Below are positions 1 through 6,858 of a stretch of 9,126 nt of DNA, piece after piece; position 1 is the first letter of the stretch, and the number at the start of each line of letters is the position of its first letter. Origin of the DNA: JANOQP01 sp044227705 (GTDB taxonomy: Bacteria; Bacteroidota; Bacteroidia; Chitinophagales; Saprospiraceae); the NCBI GenBank assembly GCA_044227705.1, contig JBGAWE010000192.1:1-9126 (forward strand). Reading direction: 5' to 3'. Under the pieces are notes generated by a model. The model made no database searches. It had not been told where the DNA came from and saw only the letters and a list, made by a program, of their open reading frames with translations. The translations under genes and the position numbers were made by a program.

Positions 1-1
1 G

Positions 2-1723
2 CAGCTCGGCGAGCTTTTTCGCGTCTTCCAACAGGGGCTGGAAAGGGTTGTCTCCACGTCGCCGCAATTCCTGACGGAGAGCCTCGAAAAGTTCTCCGAC
101 AACCTGCCGCAGGTCGGTTTGATGCTGACCTTCTTCCGCCTCTTCCGCCACGCACAGGACGACCTCAACGCGCTGACCGAGCGGCAACTGAAGTTCTACT
201 ACCACGATGTCCTCGGCTTGAAGGAGAAACCAGCCGTGCCCGACACGGCCCACCTCCTCCTCCAATTGGACAAAGGGGTGACAAAGCACCTCGTCGGGGG
301 CGGCACCATGTTCAAGGACGGGAAGGACGCGAACAAGGCCGACATCTTCTTCGCCCTCGCCGAGCAGGTCGTCCTCAACCAGGCGACGGTCGAGAGCCTG
401 CGGACTTTCCACCGCTTCAAAGAGAGTGGGGGAGCGGTCGCCCTCCGCGCCGCGCTGAAAGCAGACTCAGCCGACGGCATCGAAAAGCTTTTCGACGAGC
501 CGGAAAAGGCGACTTGGAAAACCCTCGGCGGCGGCCTCGCGCCCAACAAAAAGCCGTTTGCGGACGCGCGGGTCGGCTTTGTCATCGCCTCGCCGACCTT
601 GTTGCTCAACGAGGCGAACGGGACGGCCACGGCCACTTTCACCTTCACCGGTGGATACAACGGCATCTGGCCGACGGGCGGGCTGGAGGTTTTTTACTCC
701 TCAAAAAAGGGCTGGGAAAAGGCCGCCGCGCTCGATTTGGCAACAGCAGGGACCATCAAAATCACGCTCGGCGCGGGCGACCCGCCGCTCACCTTCGCCG
801 ACCCTGCGGTTTTGAAAGAGGACTTCGGCACGACCGACCCCATGCTCAAAATCCTGCTGACGAAAGGCGACGAGGCTTTGGAAGCCGCCCAAATCACCGC
901 CATCAACCTCTCCGTCACGGCGAACAAGGTGAAGAATCTCCTCGTCTCGAACGACGACGGGCCGGTTGACCCGAACAAGCCGTTCATGCCGTTCGGGGCG
1001 GTGCCGCACAAAGGCTCGACAATGTTTGTGGGGTGCGAGGAAGCGTTTCGGAAGAAGACACTGGGCGGTTTTCAGGTGTTCGCCGTTTGGGAAAACCTGC
1101 CGACAAGCTTCGCCACGAAGTACGCGGCCTATCCGGCCAGCTATCAGAATCAGGGCGACTACGAGTTCGATTTTCAATTCCTCAACGACGGCAATTGGGG
1201 AACGCCGACCGCCAACAACGACCTTTTTCCCGGCGGCACCACCGTGCCGATCCTGTCGCAGAGTCCCGTGCACACGCCGCTCACAGAGCCGCTCCTGCCT
1301 TATTCGAACAACTCGAAGAACGGCTTTTTGAGGATGGGGCTGGAACAGGACTTCGGCCACGCCCTGTTCCCGAAGCTCTTGAGCGACTATCTGATAAACA
1401 ACGCCAGCGGGAAAATCCTGCCGTCGACACAGAGCCAAATCAACAATGCCATCGACGCGCAGAAGCTCAACATCTTCGACTCCGTCGCTTTTAGCAACGA
1501 CACCGACAAGACAACGGCCAACAACAAGTTCGACGCCGCCAAGAACACCATCGCTGGCCTCTCGATTTTCACCCCGCTCAAGCCCGAAGAACCCTATACC
1601 CCCCTCCTCCGCGAGCTTTTCGTCTCCTACACCGCCACGAGCAACTGGGAGGAGGGCAGCCTGACGGCCAAGACCACCGACATCCAGTTCATCCACCTCC
1701 ACCCCTTCGAGCCGTCGAACCAT
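2..1723 (+). CDS. eCIS baseplate J-like protein, N-terminal part (5'-truncated, frame broken)
   Basis: Structural protein, likely part of the baseplate wedge of a contractile injection particle. The frame is open from nt 2 without a stop, so the true start lies upstream; the in-frame TTG/ATG at 119/122 is internal, because the preceding residues (SLEKFSDNLPQVG) continue the same fold. Landmarks that match, from memory, the large baseplate proteins of Bacteroidota eCIS loci are LFRHAQDDLNALTERQ (about 141-190), GTMFKDGKDA (302-331), KPFMPFG (977-997), EPYTPLL (1589-1609) and FIHLHPFE (1688-1711). After about 1720 this frame turns into Arg/Pro-rich nonsense that runs to a TGA at 2945-2947, while the sensible protein resumes in another frame at 1722. 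There is no signal peptide or membrane segment, as expected for a particle assembled in the cytoplasm. The family assignment is fairly sure. Whether it corresponds to Afp11 or Afp12 is not settled. Confidence 0.5.
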
Positions 1724-1730
1724 TGGAGTG
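1709..1730 (+). other. Frame break in the baseplate gene, with probable loss of a short segment
   Basis: Coding sense switches from the frame ending HLHPFEPSN (through about 1720) to the frame beginning IGVKNALPG (from 1722). The net shift fits one inserted base or a loss of 3n+2 bases. In related proteins as I remember them, the HPF motif and the IG(V/L)KN-like strand are separated by some 15-30 residues including an LLPQ-like stretch with an E-G pair. Those residues are absent here, so I favour a small deletion of roughly 50-80 bases over a one-base insertion. It may be an assembly collapse, an uncorrected read error or a real mutation; the sequence alone cannot distinguish these. Confidence 0.5.
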
Positions 1731-3038
1731 AAAAACGCCCTCCCCGGCGCCACGCTCTCGCTCCTCTTCCAACTGGCGGAGGCCACCGCCGACCCCGACA
1801 TCGACGCCGCCGACCTCAAGTGGAAATACCTCAAGGGCAACAAATGGCAGCCGCTCCTCCCGAAGTTCCAACTGCTCGACGACGCGACAGACGGCCTCAT
1901 CGCCTCGGGCATCGTCCGTTTCTCGATGCCCTTCGAGTGGTCGAGCGCGGGGACGACCATCCTGCCGCCCGGCCTGTTTTGGCTGAAAGTGGAGGCTGCC
2001 GAGCACACCGCCGCCGTCAGCGACGCCATCCTCGTGCAGGCTGGTGCCGTCAAAACGGCCTTCTCGCCGACGGCGGAAAACGACCTCGCGCGGCTCTCCG
2101 GCCCACTCGCCGCCGCCTCCGTCAACCGCCTCGACGTGAAGGACGCGGCCGTGAAGAAGGTCGAGCAGCCCTTCGAGTCGTTCGGCGGGCAGCCGCCGGA
2201 AGACCCGACGCAGTTCTACCGCCGAGCGGGCGAGCGGCTGCGGCACAAGGGCCGCGCCATCGCGCTGTACGATTACGAGCGGCTGGTGCTGGAGGCCTTC
2301 CCCGAGATTTTTCAGGCGAAATGCCTGACGCACACCGACGCCCTGCCCAGCGGGAGCGACCACCACATCGCGCCGGGCCACGTCGCGCTGGCCGTCATCC
2401 CCGATATGACGCGCTTCGGGTTCGAGGCACGGCTGCAACCGAAGGCCAGCCGCGCCCTGCTGCACCGCATCGAGGCGTTTTTGCAGGTGCGCCGCTCGCC
2501 GTTCATCCATTTCAAGGCGGTGAACCCCATCTACGAACCCGTCCGCGTCACGGCGACCGTCGTCTTCCGCGAGGGCTTCGACCAAGATTTGTACAAAGAA
2601 AAACTGGCCGACGACCTGCTGGCCTTCCTCGCTCCCTGGGCCTTCGGCGAACAGGAAAGGCTCGCGTTCGGCGGCAAGCTCTTCCGCTCGGAGGTGCTGC
2701 TTTTCGTGGAAAAAAGGGAGTACGTCGACTTCGTGACCGCCTTCGGCCTCTTCAAGCCGCTGTCGCCGACCCCGGACGAAAACCTCGCCGTCGCCGAGGT
2801 CAGCCAAGCCCGCTCCATCCTCGTGCTGCCGAGACCGGAGGAAGGCGACATCGAATCGCTGACCCACAAAGAGGCGGCGGAACTCCTCACCCCGCTCTCA
2901 GAGGAAAACAAGTACGGCGCAGGCTCGGTCGGCTTCCTCAATTTTGAAACGGGCGACTGCTCCGTGAACGAACCCAATTGCGACGAGCCAGCAAAACAGC
3001 CCGACGCGACCCCCGAAAACGGCTCAACCATCAACTAA
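1722..3038 (+). CDS. eCIS baseplate J-like protein, C-terminal part (same gene, second frame)
   Basis: Continuation of the preceding gene in a different frame. A GTG at 1728 could be called as a start, but coding sense begins at IGVKN (1722-1736), which looks like the middle of a strand, so this is not an independent gene. Landmarks in order: SLLFQLAE (1758-1781), a GLIASGIVRFSMP segment near 1890-1931, ERLRHKGRAIALYDYE (2232-2279), APGHVALAVIPD (about 2370-2405), FGGKLFRSEVLLFVE and YVDFVTAFGLF (about 2667-2753), and ARSILVLP near 2808. The ERLRHK..A...DYE block followed by FPEIFQAKCLTHT is, from memory, a strongly conserved signature of these baseplate proteins. The C-terminus is an acidic, Pro/Asn-rich tail ending in TAA at 3036-3038. 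The fibre-like gene starts 8 bp later, suggesting translational coupling in one operon. Function is inferred from family resemblance; the frame break would abolish full-length product unless it is a sequence error. Confidence 0.5.
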   Translation: MGVKNALPGATLSLLFQLAEATADPDIDAADLKWKYLKGNKWQPLLPKFQLLDDATDGLIASGIVRFSMPFEWSSAGTTILPPGLFWLKVEAAEHTAAVSDAILVQAGAVKTAFSPTAENDLARLSGPLAAASVNRLDVKDAAVKKVEQPFESFGGQPPEDPTQFYRRAGERLRHKGRAIALYDYERLVLEAFPEIFQAKCLTHTDALPSGSDHHIAPGHVALAVIPDMTRFGFEARLQPKASRALLHRIEAFLQVRRSPFIHFKAVNPIYEPVRVTATVVFREGFDQDLYKEKLADDLLAFLAPWAFGEQERLAFGGKLFRSEVLLFVEKREYVDFVTAFGLFKPLSPTPDENLAVAEVSQARSILVLPRPEEGDIESLTHKEAAELLTPLSEENKYGAGSVGFLNFETGDCSVNEPNCDEPAKQPDATPENGSTIN

Positions 3039-3046
3039 TTCAAGTC

Positions 3047-4852
3047 ATGGCAAGAAAGAACAGAGCCCAGCTCAAAGACCTTTTCCAGAACGGCGCCGTG
3101 CCCACCGCCCAGCACTTCGGCGACCTCATCGACTCGGCTCTCATCAAGCGCGACGACCATTTCATGGGTTATTGGCGCGAGGGGACGGCCTATTACCTCG
3201 ACGACGTGGTCATCTGGGACAAGTCGCTCTACGTCCTCATCGACAACACGCAGTCGACCTGCGGCGACGGGAAGCCGACGCAACCCAAAGCCCAGCCGGT
3301 TCAGGTCGCCGCGAAAGCCGCTTCGAAATCGGCATACGGCCCGGCGCCGGACGACACAACGAAGGACCCCTTCTGCTGCAAAACCACGCCCGACTGCGAC
3401 CCGCTCCACTGGTGCCAGCTCCAGTTCAAGCTGACGGACGACGACTGGCAGATCATCGACCCCGGCGGCTACATCCAGTCGCATCCCGACAAAGCGAAAA
3501 AGGTCGGCATCGGCACCGACGGCCAGAAGCCCGACCCGACCGGCGCGGCCACGCCGCCGCAGGCGCAGTTCCATGTCTTTGAAAAACTGAAGGGCGAGCT
3601 GAAGTTCAACCCCGACGAGAAGGCGGGCAAGGGCGTCGAACTCCTCCTCGAAAACTGGGACAACCCCGACTGCAAGCCCGAGAGCTTCGCCTCGTGGCGG
3701 CTCGACGACCAGTTTTTGCACCAAAAAACCAATGCCGCGCAGGGCTTCAGCTTCGAGCATGGCCAAAAGACGGACGACGCGGCCGCCGACCCGCTCATGG
3801 TCGTGAAGCCCGGCCCCCTCGTCGGCATCGGAACGGGCGATCCGAAGGTGGCACTGCACATCTCGGAGGACGCGATGGGCGACATCGAGCTTGATCCCTC
3901 CGTCCCCTCGGCGACGCTCACCAACCAGCAAGCGGGGCAGGGCGCAGCCTGTCTGACGATGAAGGTCGACGGCGAGTTTGCCGACTTCTTGACCAGCTCG
4001 AAAAACGGCTTCCGCTTCAAGCAAAAGGACCCGATCGTTGTGAAGGCCGCCTCGAAGTACGCCTCCAAAAGTCCAAACAGCCCCAACGGCGGCGGCAGCG
4101 GAGCGGCGAATGGCGACAACCCGGGCACCGTGGTCATCGACGAAGCCGGTCAGGTCGGCATCGGAACGGAGCAGCCCGGGGCCAAACTTGACGTGACCGA
4201 CCAGACGAGCGGCGCCGTGCAGGTCGTCCTCGACGGGGTGAAGCCCGTCCTTGCCATCCTCAACCTCGACGACGAGCCGCAGAAGAACACCGCCCTCTCG
4301 CTCGGCGTCGACGAGGCACTCGCCGTGCTGGCCACGAACGCGCCCTGCGGCTTCGTCTTCAAACAAAAGAAGGCCGACGACCCCAACCCGAAGGACATCG
4401 AGACGGGCGAAAAAGAGGTCTGGATCGACCAGAACGGTCGCGTCGGCATCGGCCACCCGTCGTACGCCGGGACGCTCGACGTGGGCGGCGCGGCGCGGCA
4501 GCAGGAGTCGTACATGGCCATCCTCAACGACGACATCGAGCAGAAAGGCGGCATCGAGGACGCGGTCGAGATGGTCTGCAAGTTCAACCCCATCCAGTTC
4601 TCGTGGAAGAACACCGACACGGAGCTGAACGCCGACGGCCTCCACTTCGGCCTCAAGGACTCGGAGTGCACCAAAATCCTGCCCGGCGGCCTCGTCAAAA
4701 AGAACGGCGGCAAGGCCGTGATGGGCGTCAGCTACATCGAGCTGGTGCCGCTCCTCATCCAGGCCATCAAGGAGCAGCAGCAGCAGATCGAGGATTTGAA
4801 AGACTTGATCGCAAGCGGCGGCGGTGGGAAGAAGGGCGGCTACGGCGCCTGA
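3047..4852 (+). CDS. Tail-fibre-like protein with VGIG repeats and S74-like C-terminal chaperone domain
   Basis: Predicted 601-residue trimeric fibre or spoke protein of the injection particle. The ATG at 3047 is chosen because it follows the upstream TAA by 8 bp and gives MARKNRAQLKDLF; an in-frame start at 2978 would overlap the upstream gene and add poor sequence. No Shine-Dalgarno is visible, usual in Bacteroidota. Residues 1-65 (PTAQHFGDLIDS, then RDDHFMGYWREGTAYY and DDVVIWDKSLY) resemble the attachment end of eCIS fibres and loosely a chitin-binding-type fold. Cysteines 72, 110, 111, 117 and 123 lie in a variable stretch. VGIG motifs begin at residues 153, 259, 370 and 466, typical of repetitive fibre shafts. 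Residues about 485-588 (FNPIQFSWK, a short HFGL block, SYIELVPLLIQAIKEQQQQ) match the layout of the S74 intramolecular chaperone of phage tail fibres and end in a short coiled coil. A Gly/Lys-rich tail closes the protein. The receptor, if any, is unknown. Confidence 0.5.
   Translation: MARKNRAQLKDLFQNGAVPTAQHFGDLIDSALIKRDDHFMGYWREGTAYYLDDVVIWDKSLYVLIDNTQSTCGDGKPTQPKAQPVQVAAKAASKSAYGPAPDDTTKDPFCCKTTPDCDPLHWCQLQFKLTDDDWQIIDPGGYIQSHPDKAKKVGIGTDGQKPDPTGAATPPQAQFHVFEKLKGELKFNPDEKAGKGVELLLENWDNPDCKPESFASWRLDDQFLHQKTNAAQGFSFEHGQKTDDAAADPLMVVKPGPLVGIGTGDPKVALHISEDAMGDIELDPSVPSATLTNQQAGQGAACLTMKVDGEFADFLTSSKNGFRFKQKDPIVVKAASKYASKSPNSPNGGGSGAANGDNPGTVVIDEAGQVGIGTEQPGAKLDVTDQTSGAVQVVLDGVKPVLAILNLDDEPQKNTALSLGVDEALAVLATNAPCGFVFKQKKADDPNPKDIETGEKEVWIDQNGRVGIGHPSYAGTLDVGGAARQQESYMAILNDDIEQKGGIEDAVEMVCKFNPIQFSWKNTDTELNADGLHFGLKDSECTKILPGGLVKKNGGKAVMGVSYIELVPLLIQAIKEQQQQIEDLKDLIASGGGGKKGGYGA
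3503..4540 (+). repeat. Four degenerate fibre modules marked by VGIG, about 100 residues apart
   Basis: Within the fibre-like protein, VGIGTDG (nt 3503), VGIGTGDPKVALHI (3821), VGIGTEQPGAKLDV (4154) and VGIGHPSYAGTLDV (4442) recur with spacings of 106, 111 and 96 codons. A second motif accompanies them: GFSFEHGQK, GFRFKQKDP and GFVFKQKKA precede repeats two, three and four. Between these two marks lies a variable segment that includes pairs such as LTMKVDGE and LSLGVDEA. The copies differ too much for recent duplication at DNA level. The pattern is that of a beta-rich trimeric shaft. Repeat boundaries are approximate. Confidence 0.5.
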
Positions 4853-4871
4853 CCCCGCCCGCCCGCTGGCC

Positions 4872-4913
4872 GTTGTTGGCGTCCTCGCCAACAACCCCCG
4901 CACCGGGATTTTT
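4872..4913 (+). terminator. Tandem hairpins with T run between fibre and baseplate genes (possible terminator or palindromic repeat)
   Basis: The 100-bp gap between the TGA at 4850-4852 and the GTG at 4953 contains a perfect 10-bp stem, GTTGTTGGCG (4872-4881) and CGCCAACAAC (4886-4895), with loop TCCT. Directly after it comes a 4-bp all-GC hairpin, CCCG (4897-4900), loop CAC, CGGG (4904-4907), followed by A and five T (4909-4913). The second hairpin plus T run has the order of an intrinsic terminator but is short. The strong first stem is separated from the T run by 13 bases, so it could instead be an RNA-stabilising element or a copy of a dispersed palindromic repeat. No convincing promoter is seen in the rest of the gap. 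The structure is seen directly; its function is a guess. Confidence 0.5.
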
Positions 4914-4952
4914 GACTGAACCAAAAGAACGCAAATCCGCCCAAAGCGCACC

Positions 4953-6778
4953 GTGTCCAAAGCAACCTCCATCAGCAGAAACAACGCCGGCCTCCCGGAC
5001 TGGCTCGACTTCCGCCGCCTGCGCGACGAGGGGCTGACCCATCTCGGCCAGTTCAGCGGCGACCTTTGGACAGACCACAACACCCACGACCCCGGCATCA
5101 CCGTCCTCGAGGCCCTGATTTTCGCCCTCCTCGACCTCGGCTACCGCTCCTCCGACGACATCCGAAACATCCTCGCGCCCAACCCCGCCGCCGGGCCGGA
5201 GGCGGCAGCCGCCCGTTTTTTCACGGCAAAGGAGATCCTCGGCTGCAACCCCGTGACCGTTGCCGACTGGCGCAAAGTCCTGCTCGACATCCCCGGCGTC
5301 CGAAACGCGTGGCTCGAACCGATGACCAACTCGGAGCCGCCGCTCTACGTTTCCTGCGACCCCAAGCCCGACGGCAGCCTGACCTACACGGCCCCGCCGG
5401 TGCTGAAAGCGGGAACACACGACCAACTCCTCAAAAAGTGCCTCCCCCTCAACGGCCTGTGGCGCGTCTGGCTGCAGCCCGAGGCCGTCCGCCCGCAGGA
5501 CAGCGCCAGCGGCTGCGACCCCGAAGGCAACAGCCCCCTCAACCGGATCCTCGACGACGCCCGCTCGCGCCTCAACGCGCTGCGCAACCTCTGCGAGGAC
5601 TTCGTCGAAATCCGCCTCTTGCAAGAGGAGCAAATCGGCCTCTGCGCCTCCATCGAAATCGACCCGACGCTCGAACCGGAGGCCGTGCTGACGGAGATGC
5701 TCGTCCGGCTCGAGGCCTTCCTTTCGCCGGTCATCCCCTTCTATTCCCTGCAAGAACTGCTCGAAAAGGGCCGCTCGACCGAGGAAATCTTCGAGGGCCG
5801 ACCGCTGCTCGACTCGAAAAGCCACGGCTTCATCGACGCAATCGACCTCGAAAGGGAGCAGCCGACCGTCCTCCACTTGTCCGACCTCTACCACGTCATG
5901 CTCGAAACACCAGGCGTGCGGGCGGTGCGCGACCTGCGGGCGTCGAGCTACGTCGACGGGCAGCCGCGCATCAAGAACGAGCGGTGGCAACTGCCGCTCT
6001 CGGTGGGCTTCTTCCCCGTCCTCGCGCCGACGCTGGGCCAGTTCGCCCTCCTGAAAGACGGAATCCCGCAGGGCTTCGACCTCAAAAAGGCTACCGACCG
6101 CTTCCTCGCCCGCCTCACCTCGGCCGAAAAGACCCTCCGAAAGCCGTGGGAGCTTGACCAGTTGCCGCCCGAGGGCGAGTTCCGCGCCGGGCTGGGCGAG
6201 CATTTTTCCATACAAAACGACTTCCCGCTAGTCTACGGCATCGGCCCCGGCGGCCTCGCCCCGGCCGACCCACTGAAGCCCGACCAGATGGATTCCCGGC
6301 GGGCACAGGCTCTGCAACTGAAGGGCTACCTCCTCTTCTTCGACCAGTTGCTGGCCAACTACATGGCGCAGCTCGGCACGGCCCGCGATGCTTTCCTTTT
6401 GAGAAAAACCTCGGCGCCGCTGCCCGACCCGTCGGCCCTACGCGTGGCGAGCATAAAGGAGAGCGTCCCCCGCTTCGCCGACCTCGTCATGGGTGCCGAT
6501 CCGCAGCCCGGCGGCGACCCCATCACCGGCAGCGAGCGGCGCTACCGCGTGGGCGACCCCGTCATGTTCCCTCTAAAACCGGGCGCGACGGCGACGCAGC
6601 TTTCCCCAAACCGCCATTTCGGCAGCCCGGAGGATCGCGACCTCGTCCTCCGGCGGCTCGTCGAGGCCCTCGAGGGCAATCAGTTCGACATCCAGTTCCA
6701 CGAGACGGCCAACCACTGCCTCCTCTTCGAGCTGCGCTTCCATTTCGCCATGCCGGGCAACGAGGACGCCCTCCCTGC
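4953..6778 (+). CDS. Large eCIS baseplate protein, N-terminal part (frame broken downstream)
   Basis: Second baseplate-type protein, probably contacting the wedge formed by the upstream J-like protein. The start is GTG at 4953: an in-frame TGA at 4917 excludes anything further upstream, and the product opens with MSKATSISRNNAGLPDW. There is no Shine-Dalgarno. Residues 45-65 (HDPGITVLEALIFALLDLGYR) carry the DPG.T.LE signature of the N-terminus of phage baseplate J/gp6-like proteins. TAKEILGCNPVTVADWRK and the following IPGVRNAWLEP (residues 91-123), IPFYSLQELL and EEIFEG (about 260-283), SIQNDFPLVYGIGPGG (419-434) and LKGYLLFFDQLLANYMAQL (456-474) are, from memory, conserved marks of a large protein in Bacteroidota eCIS loci. 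Sense is lost after GNEDAL near 6770. Unshifted translation goes on in Arg/Pro-rich nonsense to 8063, so a 1036-residue call would be wrong in its last 430 residues. Family assignment is fairly sure; exact eCIS numbering is not. Confidence 0.5.
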
Positions 6779-6858
6779 GCGGCCTCGTCGATTTTGGAAG
6801 AAAAAAAGGCCCGCCTTGAGGCCGAGTCCGTCCGCCTTCCTCGACTGCATAACCCGAG
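6770..6858 (+). other. Double frame break in the large baseplate gene
   Basis: The frame of 4953 makes sense up to about GNEDAL (6770). Then the frame starting at 6782 reads ASSILEEKKARLEAESVRL and on to LHNP (about 6856). The frame of 6853 continues as PENFQKIDRQDEG after an in-frame TAA at 6850-6852. Joined, they give a smooth helix-turn-strand sequence. Each switch equals one missing base: the first somewhere in the CCCTCCCTGCGCGG stretch (6768-6781), the second in the C run of AACCCGAG (6851-6858), where one more C would restore NPENF. Losses at short homopolymers or GC-rich spots are typical sequencing errors, though real mutation is possible. The exact position of the first break is uncertain by about 10 bases. 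Confidence 0.5.

Noticed and set aside
1725..2947. Extension of the first gene in its original frame to the TGA at 2945-2947
   Set aside because: The residues after about 1725 are Arg/Pro/His-rich without structure, while the alternative frame gives conserved baseplate motifs.
4907..4914. GATTTTTG as a Bacteroidota -7 promoter element (TAnnTTTG)
   Set aside because: The first T is missing and no TTTG lies at the expected distance upstream; the T run is better explained by the hairpin next to it.
3035..5101. Long antisense open frame of 688 codons covering the fibre gene, with similar ones at 4767-6215, 6940-9120, 1689-2867 and 701-2125
   Set aside because: They mirror well-supported + strand genes, are rich in Arg, Val, Gly, Asp and Leu from the reverse complement of GC-biased codons, and show no motif or fold-like pattern.
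6798..6810. A7 run followed by G (slippery A AAA AAG) as a programmed -1 frameshift site
   Set aside because: A -1 shift would reach the frame used until 6853, but coding sense already lies in that frame about 20 bases earlier, and a second break at 6853 would remain unexplained.
6781..6819. Third-frame reading LRGLVDFGRKKG between the two frame breaks
   Set aside because: It ends at a TGA within 13 codons and would need more frame changes than the ASSILEEKKARLEAES reading, though it cannot be excluded for the first few residues.
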